Assembly: GCA_963682055.1 (NCBI GenBank) | Contig: OY821749.1 | Coordinates: 19,728,631-19,792,630 of the forward strand | Source: Primula veris | Lineage: Eukaryota > Streptophyta > Magnoliopsida > Ericales > Primulaceae | Length of the DNA: 64,000 bases | Direction of reading: 5' to 3' | Shown: in pieces, positions 23,141-33,017 of the stretch | Layout of the letters: each line of letters begins with the position of its first letter | How positions within the stretch are numbered: the stretch's first letter is position 1 | Notes under the pieces: model-generated | The model's database searches: none | Told to the model about the DNA's origin: nothing | What the model saw: the letters and a program-made list of their open reading frames with translations, nothing else | Program-made: the position numbers and the translations under genes

Positions 23141-24341
23141 TGTTAGGACCAGATTTATGGTCTAAATACTATTTGTTGTCTATTGGTTTGAACTAAATAA
23201 TTCTACTTGTTTGTTAAGAACTGAAATAGCTTTTTGGTTTCAAGTAATGTTGCAACCTCAGTTACAACCAACTAAGACAGTGTTGTTGGTTTCAAGTAAT
23301 GTTGCAACCTCAGTTGCAACCACAGTTCCAACTTGCTGTTCTACAGGATTCTGTTTAGTTCTGTAATTCTGCATTACTATTCTTTAATGATAATTATTTG
23401 TTTTAAAGTATGTAGAATATATTCTCATATGCTCTTAAAAGTTTAATTCGTTTATATTGAGAATATTAAAGTGGTAAGAAAAGATGTTTCCTAAAAGATA
23501 TAAGAAGATTAGTTTATAAAGATATGTTTCATTTAGATGGGTAAATCTATATCTCTATTCTTATCAAAATCTTTATCACTTGTTTCAATTTTTGTTCCTT
23601 ATCAAAATCAGTATGATACGCTTAAGATTGAATGAAATATGGAATTAATGTTTCATATGTATATTTAAAAATGTTATCTCTAAAAGATATTATCTCTAAA
23701 AGATATTATCTCTAAAAGATATTATATTATAAGTTTCCTTATTATAGAAAAAGACTAACTCCTATTTCCAAACTAGTTATTAAACAGGTTTTAACTTATG
23801 AAGATTGGAGTCAACCCTACGCTGAAGAGTCTTGTGATACATGGAAAGATTGAAGTCAATAAAAAGAGTCAAAGCAATCATAAAAGATCTTGAAGCAAGA
23901 AAATTGTTTTTACTTGTATAAATAGTTGATAACTTAGCTTGTAAAAAATGTGTGTTCTAAATTATAAAGAACTCATTCTTGAGAGAATACACAGTGAGCT
24001 TTAAAAGAAAACAATGGTGGGATGTCATTGATTTATAATTGATAGTTATAAGGTAGGAGCAATGTAGAGATAGGCAGAAAAACCTAGAGGGAGTTTGAGT
24101 GTTTTTCAATAAGACTTGAATCCTATATTGTAAGCTTTTATAATATCATAATCTGGGTGAGTGCCCCGGAGACGTAGCCTAGTTGGGTGAACTCCGTTGT
24201 TAAATGTGCATGTGATTTATTTCAAGTACATTTAATTTTACAAAGTTCTGTCCATTAATTTACTTAGGTTCCAACTATGGTTGCAACATCACTTGAAACC
24301 TAACTGCAAAACTGCAACTAGAACAACGGATAGAAATTTCA
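23141..24341 (+). mobile_element. Solo LTR of the SIRE-like Copia family, TSD GTTCC
   Basis: A 1201-bp unit starts TGTTAGGACCAGATTT and ends ATAGAAATTTCA, flanked by GTTCC at 23136-23140 and 24342-24346. It is the same family as the LTR pair at 28291/45779 but in the opposite orientation, and clearly more diverged. It contains two ~35-bp units ending in GTTGCAACCTCAGTTRCAACC (about 23245-23330) and a 17-bp ATCTCTAAAAGATATT tandem run (about 23669-23735). Confidence 0.9.
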
Positions 24342-24458
24342 GTTCCCTATATATGACATAAATCAAGACTCATTAGTTCAACTAAATTCAACCATAAAAT
24401 ATCAAATTTAGGCCCTGGTTTGGTGCCTTTTCCCCACCAATTGGCAATAAGTTCAAAG

Positions 24459-25097
24459 AAGGGGTGGACTTTTTGTACCGATTTGTACTGACCGACCGAT
24501 TTTCGAACCGAGCCAAACAAGTTGGTACCGAAAGTTCGGTATACCGACTTTTCGGTATGGTACAACTGAACCAAACTTTAAAAGTCGGTTCGGTTTCGGT
24601 ATCCATTTCGTATGTTTGGTACAATACCGAACCGAACCAAACATTAAAATTATAAAATATATAAAAATGTACACATAGTTATAACTTACAAATAAATTGT
24701 CTTTTAGTTTATTTTAATTTTTGTTACGACTTACTTTCCTATTTACGAAGCCAAATACAATAATTTCGTGTTTCTCCATTTTCTTGTCTAATGTTTTAAA
24801 AGAATTCTTATTTTATAAGTGTTTACTATTTTAATCAAATTCACAATAAATGTAGCAAATATAAGAATAGTTGTACACATTTTACTTTTTATAAACTTTT
24901 TTGCTATTTTATTGTTATCAAGAATTATCTTTTAATAATAATAATGTTTCGGTAAAAAAGGGGAAACCGAACCGTACCAACCGAAAAATACCGACTTTTT
25001 CGGTTCGGTTATGGTATAATTTTTTTCAAACCAAACAAGTTCGGTTCGGTATAACTATATGGTCAAAAAAATCGGTACCGTACCGAAGCCACCCCTA
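24459..25097. mobile_element. hAT-like MITE (639 bp), 8-bp TSD
   Basis: The ends are inverted: AAGGGGTGGACTTTTTGTACC on the left and, read inward on the other strand, TAGGGGTGGCTTCGGTACGG on the right, the first base on the left having changed. GTTCAAAG (24451-24458) and GTTCAGAG (25098-25105) form an 8-bp duplication with one mismatch, the length typical of hAT insertions. Subterminal regions are packed with CGGTTCGGT/ACCGAACCG repeats. There is no transposase. Confidence 0.8.
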
Positions 25098-25105
25098 GTT
25101 CAGAG

Positions 25106-25660
25106 TCCGTTTCTATGTTAAATATTTCTAATATTTAACATGTAACATATAAGTAAATTATCTCTAATAGCCATGAATTCTGCATAAGTGTTACTTTGAT
25201 TGTCAAAATAACTACTAAATGCAAATATTACGCAACCCTTGTCATATATTAGAATACCCCCACAACCACTATTACATGGGTTACCATATGCAGAACCTTC
25301 ATGAAAACGAGACCTATTTTGTGTATATATATTTAATTTTATTTAATAATAAGATAAAATAAATACAAAAATGTTACTGTAAGGATTGAACCCACATTCT
25401 ATAAGAATGATAGCAAAATATAACTAAATTTCAAAAAACTAACATATTGTACACACACTTGCATGTGTCAAAATAATGATTTATATATTTATAATTTATA
25501 TAAAATTAATTAAACATATATTTTTTTTTAAACGGAGGCCTTTAAATTTCAGTAATTTTCGAAGGTCACGTGGCCCACCCATAAAACCGGGCCTGACATG
25601 AATTTACGCTGGTTTGTATTGTAATTTTAAACTACTGACTGGGCATATATGAATCTGTGA
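25106..25660. other. Intergenic DNA, no gene seen
   Basis: AT-rich sequence between the MITE and the orphan dioxygenase exon. Exons 2-4 of that copy would be expected here on the minus strand but nothing like them is visible. Confidence 0.5.
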
Positions 25661-25662
25661 AC

Positions 25663-25904
25663 CTGAAAAAATCTCCAATCTTTACATGCTTGATGGAGCT
25701 TTTTTTATTCCTCTATGGAGTCAAGTATACTCATGTCAAGAACGGAATTTGTTGACAGTCATCAACGGAAATTTCATCAAATTTGAGCTCTGATCGGATA
25801 TAGGGAGGGGGTATGGTCTTAAAGGTTTTTGATGCAAGAACTTGTACATTAGCAACTGGCATTGAACCACCTAAATCTAAACTTTTCACCATCTGACCTT
25901 CCAT
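25663..25904 (-). pseudogene. Orphan exon 1 of a dioxygenase (copy 2)
   Basis: Minus-strand sequence encodes the N-terminal segment of the SRG1-like family: DLGGSMPVANVQVLASKT, then a PPPYIRSELK segment, then QQIP, then after a one-base loss the equivalent of SILDSIEE, a stop, and LHQACKDWRFFQ up to a good donor (CAG/GT at 25663/25662). Copy 1 has the matching exon at 21706-21476. No exons 2-4 follow, so this is a remnant with one frameshift and one stop. It lies between copy 1 and copy 3 on the same strand, as expected for a tandem cluster. Confidence 0.8.
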
Positions 25905-26242
25905 TTTTAAATTTTGCAATTTCCGCAATAATAATTTGTTGTAATGCCTCATCTTGCTCACACCCCTCCCCAACTTATACCACAGCAAATTTCTTTATTC
26001 TTTGCCATTTGGACCATTTGATCATGTCTGAGCACGTTTGTTTAATACCTTAGACATGGTCTTCTTCCCAATCAGAAATATCGATCTTGTAAGACAAAAC
26101 TCTACTAGCTTAGTAGGACACGAAGACTGTTTGATCACTTATTAGTTTACTATATATTATAGTTTACATTTACTACAAAATGCCCAGTGTTTCCATATAA
26201 CTTTTTCTTGGTTATATACTACAAAATTCCTTGTTAGTTTAC

Positions 26243-27137
26243 TGTCACAGGACTTGGTCAGTGGGTTTGCTATTCATATGGTTGGGTTGCGAACGTCGTT
26301 GGCTAATAATATGATTGGCGTGTTGGATCGTCAAGGGCCGGGTTTGATATGGTTCAAACGACGAGCAGAATCAAGGAGAAACACCAAAGGCATTTGGCTG
26401 GTTTCGGAATGGTTTTGCAAAACAGTTTGGCAATGGTTGTCAAGGGATTGGACTACGGATTTTGGTGCGTTCGTTGGGCTATTCGATAAGGAGACTTTTG
26501 AGTATAAGTGGCTGGAATTTGGTTGAGTGTTGGACAGCCAAAACAGTAGCAAAACACAGCAGTTGTTCAGAGTGCGTTTTGGCGGGAACGGTTACTTTTG
26601 GGACAGCATTTCGTGTGCTGACTGTTGAGGGTTTTTAGGGACATTTGGTACACCACTTTGGCAGCATAATACACTCAAATAACTGCCATGGGCAGTTGTC
26701 AAGCATGGGGCTTGACAGTTTCTTTAAAAACAGTTTGTAAACTGCACATGTATGTGTTATAAATACATGGCAGAATAACATTTCGTTTATAGAGTTTATG
26801 ATAGAGTTTTGGCCGGAGAAACACTTGTAAACATATGTAATCTGGTTCCTAATATTAACGGAATTATATTGGATTGACTGCGGCCGTAAATTGCGCGTGT
26901 GTGTTCATTTACGTTTGCTTGCGTTTACATATATTACTTGTCTTAAAATCTGTCCAGATTAGAGCAGTTGCGTTGCCTCGAAACGGACTGCAATTGAGTG
27001 ACTAAACACGAGAGTTTGTGAGGCAAACACGAGTGTTGCGAGTTTGTTGGTTGGCTGATCGTTTGTGGCAGCGGCTAAGTCCATAAGCGAGTCATCACGT
27101 GGCTATTTTTATTGAGCGAAAAAACAGTCCCGTGACA
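26243..27137 (+). mobile_element. Solo LTR (895 bp), TSD TTTAC
   Basis: Starts TGTCACAGGAC and ends GTCCCGTGACA. The two 11-base ends are inverted repeats with one mismatch, and the perfect duplication TTTAC flanks it (26238-26242 and 27138-27142). A TATAAATAC box lies near 26758. There is no coding capacity with a known domain; an open frame at 26254-26526 has none. I cannot assign the lineage, and orientation is inferred from the TATA box. Confidence 0.8.
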
Positions 27138-27142
27138 TTTAC

Positions 27143-28119
27143 CATCTTGTCTTTTATGTCTAATTTGTGTGAAGCCGGTGTTTGTTTTTATTCGAATCTT
27201 AATGCAGGTTTTCTTTTTTTCATCCAGAAACAAAACAGTTTCTTTCTCAAATTGTATTAGAGAATACTTGATGTTTTCCATAATAAGTTTTGGTAGTACA
27301 CCGATTATATGTGATTGACCATAATTAAATCATATGTCACATAAATTAGAGATTGAATAATTAGCATATATCATGCCAACACATTGGCTCCGACATTACT
27401 ATATAAACGGGAGAGGATGTGTACCAAATATTATTGTGAAATGCTAATAATTTTTTATTTTTTTTCCTTTTATCTTATTTTATAATTTACACGGCTTATA
27501 TATAGTGCCTACAAGAATCCCTTAGCACTGATGTATACTACATTCTGTTACAAATGGGCAAAAAAAAAAACAATTTTCACACGTACTATTGGTTAAGTTG
27601 TAAATAAACAAAATAATTTCTGCGGAAAAAAAATAGAAAAATAAACAGAAAATGGTTTCCTAAAATATATAAATATCAAATAAAAGATTTAACATAAAAT
27701 AATGTAATTGATACCGAAATGCACTAAAATCCGAGACGAGATAACTGCAAGCAATGTCTCTTAAACGATTAACAATTCCGCAACCAAACGAGGCCTATAA
27801 TTAAGCCTGAATTATTGTAGTGAACGTTCTTGTAGGGCATATTCTTAATTTTATGCCATGACCATATATTGGACTAGTTCGAAGAATGCTTCAGATCTTT
27901 TCCATAATTAAGGTACTTTTAGAACACATATAATCAACACTGCTTAGAAACTAATATCACAACATTAGTAATCTCGTACATAAAAGTATATTAAGCAGAT
28001 CTTAAATGAAACGATTGTCATACAACATTCAAAGTGATAAGAGAAAACAAGCCAGTAGTTTGAACAAACTCTTATTTCTTCGTATTTTGATTTTTAATTT
28101 TTCTAGGAGCATATAATAG
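27143..28119. other. Intergenic DNA downstream of dioxygenase copy 3
   Basis: AT-rich with A and T homopolymers. It would hold the 3' untranslated region of the disrupted copy 3. No gene or mobile element boundary was found. Confidence 0.5.
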
Positions 28120-28290
28120 TTATATTCTCAACTGATCCAGAAGGTCTTTACCATTAAGTTTGGTGCTGAGAAACAATTTGATATAATCTTCATGAGTGAT
28201 ACCCTTGTATTTTGCTATTTGATTTTTTTTCATCAAAAGCTCAGAAATGGGACCAACCATGGCTTTCATATTCAAGTTTTGAAACGAAGC

Positions 28291-29508
28291 TGAAATTCCT
28301 ATCCGTTGTTCTAGATGCAGTTTTGCAGTAAGGTTCCAAGTGAGGTTGGAACTGCAGTTGGAACCAAGTGTATTAATGGACAGAACTGTTTTAAAATTAA
28401 ATGTACTTGGAAATAATTCACACGCACATTTAACAACGGAGTTCACCTAACTAGGCTACGTCTCCGGGGCACTTACCCAGATTATGATATTATAAAAAGC
28501 TTACAATATATGACTCAAGTCTTAATGAAAAACTTAGACTCCCTCTATGTTTTTCTGCCTATCACTATATTGCTCCTACTCTATAACTATCACTTATAAA
28601 TCAATGGCATCCCACCATTGTTTTTCTTTTTAAAGCTCACGTGTATTCTCTCTAGAAAATAAGTTCTTTATAATTTAGAACACACGCATTTACAAGCTTA
28701 GTTATCAACTATATAAAGAGAACAAATCAATCTTCTTTCTTCAAGATCTTTTGTGATTGCTTTGACTCTATTTGATTGGCTTCAATCTTCCCAATCAATG
28801 CGTGATTCTTCAGCGTGGATTAACTCCAATCATCATTGGTTGATACCTGATTGATAACTAGCTTGATTGTAGGAATTAGTATTTGCATATGACAAGGAAA
28901 CATATGAAGATAATATCCTTTAGAGATAATATCTTCCCATATAAATATGAAATACTTAACTCCATATTTCATTCAATCTTTACACAATTCATACTGAATA
29001 TAGATAAGGAATAAAGATTGAAACATGTGATAAGGACAAGCATAAGAATAGAGATTTATATTTAAAAGGAAACATAACCTTATAAACTAATCTCTTTATC
29101 TCTTGTAGAAAACATCTTTCCTTAACACATTAATATTCTCAATAAACACATATAAACGATTAAGACCTTATGAGAATATATCCTACATACTTTAAAACAA
29201 ATGATTAACATTAAACAAGTAGTAATGTAGAATAATGAAACAAGACAGAATTCTGTTTTAACAGCAGGTTGAACTGTGGTTGCAACTGAGGTTGCAACTG
29301 GTACTTGAAACCTGTCACCACAGGTTGTAACTTAGGTTGCAACCAGTACTTGAAACCTAATACTACTAACTTAGTAGGTTGTAACTGAGGTTGCAACTGG
29401 TACTTGGAACCTGTCAATCCTGTCTTAGTTCTTAATAACAGTTAGGATTTATTTAGTAAAAACCAATAGACAATAAACAATATTTAGACCAGAAATCTGG
29501 TCCTAACA
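28291..29508 (-). repeat. 3' LTR of the SIRE-like element
   Basis: 1218 bp, nearly identical to the LTR at 45779-46996. Near its TG end (29270-29420) it carries several ~35-70-bp units built on GGTTGCAACTGAGGTTGCAAC-like text next to GTACTTGAAACC. The frame 29211-29417 across these repeats occurs identically in the other LTR and is not considered a gene. Confidence 0.9.
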
Positions 29509-29767
29509 ATCTCCCCCTTTGTCATTGGTTTTGACAAATCAATTAAGTTTATAAATCATCCCAACCACCTGCAAATTCATCTGTTTAAGCTCCCCCTGTA
29601 TGTTAGAATTGCAGAAATTTAAAGGCCAAAAACATGGCACAACAGTGTCTTAGTACAGCAATTAAAAAATAATTAAAACCAGCAACATTGAGTCTTGAAA
29701 TTGAAATAAACAAAACATGAACTTCAACATAAACTTCACTCCCCCTATTTGTCAGCAACCATTGGAA

Positions 29768-31042
29768 TTAGTCACTTGGAATATCACACTGTGGGGGTCT
29801 TTCTCTTAGAGGATTCTGCCTGACTACTTCTTCATCTTCTGCATTATCATCCTCACTGCTGATTGAAACACCATCACTATCATCATCATCCTCACTCTCA
29901 ATAATATCCACCAGCAGCTTATTGATTTGGTAATCATCAGCATCCAATTCAGCTCTCCTTTCTTGATTATAAGCCAGCTTCTGGAGTAAGTACCACTTTA
30001 CTCCTTTCTTCTTTGCTGAAGGAGCAGATGAAGGTTCTTCTTCCTTTTCTTTCCCTTTGTCCCCAGAAATGTCATTGACATGTCCTTCCTTCAGTAGTTT
30101 GGCAGAAATATAAAGAGCAGAGGGACAATCTGTGATTGGTTCATTAGTGATACTAATGGGAGAATCTCTATGCATAGAAGAGACTTGGCCCAGAAGAAGA
30201 CTAGATATGAGGCAAGGGAAAGGAAGCAGAATGGATGGTGAATTATCATCACTAAATTCCTTTATAAGATTAAAGATATGATGGCCAAAGTTGATGGGTA
30301 GTGAAGACATAATCCTGTATAGAAAAATAGCCATATCTTTGTTGACTTTGGAAGATTGTTTGGTGGGTGTCCAGTTAAACCTAGCAATTTTGTGCAACAC
30401 AGCAGCACTTAATGTGAGAGAGGATGTTTTGATGGAATGACCATCAAACCTATTGTTCTTCCCAGTTAGAATTAAAGCTAGAATTTCTAAATCTGGTTCA
30501 GCATTGTTGTCTACAGTAGGACTGGGACAACACAGATAGTCATTAATCAACTTAGGGGTGAAATCCAAAGTTACACCTCTCAAAAACACTCTTCCATACT
30601 TAGGATTACCCTCTTCAAAGACACCACTGCTTAAATTGGAATAGAATTCTTTTACAACAGCAGGGTAATAGGAGTCTGCATAACAAACAGTTTTGGCTAA
30701 TCCAACAGCAGAGAGTAATTTCTCAACATACACCTGTATGTGAGGATAGCTAACTAAATTAAGCCTTCTTTCACACAGAATTTCTTTACTAGCCATTCCC
30801 CTAAACCTCCTATATGTTGTCCTACTCCAGAAACGAGGATCAACATTATTGATTGTTGGAACATACTCAAACTTAGCAATAACAGGGTCATTATCAAAAT
30901 TCCTTCTAGCACGCTTCTTAGTGCGCTTAATATTGGGTGAGGAAGACTCACTTACCTTTGATTTGGAACCTTGACGTGATGGAGATTTATTCAGAAAATC
31001 TCTGAGGGTGCAATCATCATCAGAATTGGGGTTTTTGGACAT
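29768..31042 (-). CDS. Extra ORF in the envelope position, putative plant transposon protein domain
   Basis: An intact 424-codon frame on the element strand, between the pol stop (32019) and the polypurine tract (29520), the place where SIRE-type elements carry an env-like gene. The N-terminus is Ser/Lys/Arg-rich (KRTKKRARR near residue 40, a possible nuclear signal). Residues of about 75-300 resemble the domain databases call putative plant transposon protein (YGRVFLRGVTLDFTPKLIND is typical). The C-terminus is strongly acidic (runs of Asp/Glu from about 380). I see no signal peptide or clear membrane span, so a viral-type envelope role is not supported. Function unknown. Confidence 0.75.
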   Translation of the reverse strand: MSKNPNSDDDCTLRDFLNKSPSRQGSKSKVSESSSPNIKRTKKRARRNFDNDPVIAKFEYVPTINNVDPRFWSRTTYRRFRGMASKEILCERRLNLVSYPHIQVYVEKLLSAVGLAKTVCYADSYYPAVVKEFYSNLSSGVFEEGNPKYGRVFLRGVTLDFTPKLINDYLCCPSPTVDNNAEPDLEILALILTGKNNRFDGHSIKTSSLTLSAAVLHKIARFNWTPTKQSSKVNKDMAIFLYRIMSSLPINFGHHIFNLIKEFSDDNSPSILLPFPCLISSLLLGQVSSMHRDSPISITNEPITDCPSALYISAKLLKEGHVNDISGDKGKEKEEEPSSAPSAKKKGVKWYLLQKLAYNQERRAELDADDYQINKLLVDIIESEDDDDSDGVSISSEDDNAEDEEVVRQNPLRERPPQCDIPSD

Positions 31043-32018
31043 GGTTGCAACTAAGGGTTGGAAGTGAGCTTTGAACCTAGCACTGGGTTTTTGACAGTGA
31101 GCCTAGGGTTTTTGACAGTTAGAGAGAGAGAGAGATATTCTGTAAATTGGAGTTGATTTTGGATAGTAAAAGAAGTTTGTATAAATAGCAATAAAGACCA
31201 TATCTTTTTGAAATTGGAAATAGATACATGCAAATCAATTAAGGGACAGATTTTGGCTTAAAAATAGGAAGTATTTTATCAACAGAATTTTGAAAAATAA
31301 ATCATACTATGATCACGAAAGAAACAGTTGGCATTAAGATAAATTCAGCCAATTAAACAGATAAACATTCCTTTTTCAAAACAGATTCATCCAAAATTTG
31401 AAAAATCAAAAATTGAAGCTTTAAGGAAATTTGACTTGATTCAAGATAAAGAACACTTAAACAGATATCTAACTTTTAGGAGAACAAAAGAAACCTAGCA
31501 ATTTACTCACGAAAATATGTTTATCAAAGAATAACTCTAATAAAGATTAAATTTTAGGAGCTTAAATTGAGCAAATCCGTTTTTATATCTACACAAAAAC
31601 TAGTTTGATGACCTCAGCAAGGAAAGAGTATAAGTGATGTCAAAAAGTTACAAGACTTTGTCTTGACAGCAATAACAAAGACTGAGGTTTCAACTGATGT
31701 TACAACTGAGCTTACAACCAGTATTTTTAACACGAGGTTTCAACTGATGTTGCAACTGAACTTCCAACCAGCTATAGAGAGTGTGAGGTTTCAACTGATG
31801 TTGCAACTGAACTTGCAACCATCATATAAAATTGCACTTTGTGCTTGCAACTCTATTACCAGAGAGGTTTTTTAAGGACAAGTTACCTCACATCTGTTTT
31901 TGAGACACCAAAAAAGCGGCTTTTTCAAGACAAAAACATCATAGCTCAAAATAAGACTTTAACCTTAGAAATAAAACTTATTAAAGGTACTCAATACAGA
32001 CATATTTAGCAAAAGTAT
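31043..32018 (-). other. Spacer between pol and the extra ORF
   Basis: Nearly 1 kb of AT-rich non-coding DNA in the element. At 31680-31830 (plus strand) three ~57-bp units occur with GAGGTTTCAACTGATGTTRCAACTGARCTT followed by CCAACC-like ends. The region presumably contains the leader or splice signals for the extra ORF; none could be read with confidence. Confidence 0.6.
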
Positions 32019-33017
32019 TCAATTAGATTGATAATGACATACCCCTATGTCACTTCTTAATGATTCAAACTTGTTTGTATCAAGGGGCTTTGTGAAAATA
32101 TCTGCTAGTTGTCTTTCAGTTGAAACATGTTCTAAAATTAAGCTCTTTTCTTCAACTAGTTCTCTAATAAAATGATGCCTTAGATCAATATGTTTGGTTC
32201 TGGAATGTTGAACTGGATTTTTGGCTAAATCTATAGCACTTTTGTTATCACAAAACAGAGTTAATATCTCTTGTTTAACATTATAATCAGTTAACATTTG
32301 TTTCATCCAAATTAGTTGAGTGCATCCACTTCCAGCTGCAACATATTCTGCCTCAGCAGTAGATAAAGATATGCAATTTTGCTTTTTACTGAACCAAGAA
32401 ACAAGATTATTTCCAAAATAAAAACAACCACCAGAAGTACTCTTTCTGTCATCTATGTTTCCTGCCCAATCTGCATCACAGTAGCCACTAAGAAAATGGT
32501 TTGTATCTTTAGAATACCATAGGCCTAGATGAGGTGTTCCTTTTACATACCTTAGAATTCTTTTGACAGCTAGAAGATGAGGTTCTAAAGGATTTGCTTG
32601 ATATCTGGCACAAACTCCTACACTTAAGCAAAGGTCTGGTCTACTAGCAGTTAAATACAGCAAACTTCCAATCATGGATCTATAAAGACTGGGACAAACA
32701 CTTTTTCCTCTATCATTTTTAGACAGTTTAAGGGTAGTACTCATAGGAGTTCTCTTTTCTTTACTCTCACTTAGACCAAACTTCTTAACAAGATTGTCTG
32801 CATACTTGCTTTGACATAGAAAAATCCCTTTCTCATTCTGTTTAACTTGCAATCCTAGAAAGTAAGTCAATTCACCTCCCCCACTCATTTCAAATTCATT
32901 TTTCATATCATAAATGAATTCTTCAATCCTCTTATTAGAAGATGAGCCAAACACAATGTCATCAACATATATTTGAGCAACAATTATATCCTTTGTAATT
33001 TTCTTTGTAAACAGAGT
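32019..33017 (-). pseudogene. Copia RT C-terminus and RNase H (after the frameshift)
   Basis: Continues the polyprotein in another frame after a one-base loss close to 33018. It begins with the text leading into the active-site IYVDDIVFG, runs through the RT thumb (SKYADNLVKKFGLSE) and ends with RNase H (DADWAGNIDDRKSTSGG, LSTAEAEYVAA, FCDNKSAIDLA, HIDLRHHFIREL) and DIFTKPLDTNKFE, the conserved Copia end. All catalytic blocks look intact, so the frameshift is probably the only RT defect. Confidence 0.85.

Noticed and set aside
26254..26526. 90-codon frame MVSGFAIHMVGL...
   Set aside because: Lies inside the TTTAC-flanked solo LTR and matches no family I know.
29211..29417. 68-codon frame with QLQPQLQP repeats, present twice
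   Set aside because: Encoded by the GTTGCAAC repeat block of the two LTRs; duplicated only because the LTR is.
31663..31875. Plus-strand 70-codon frame with repeated RFQLMLQLN
   Set aside because: Translation of the three ~57-bp repeats in the 3' spacer of the Copia element, on the strand opposite to the element.
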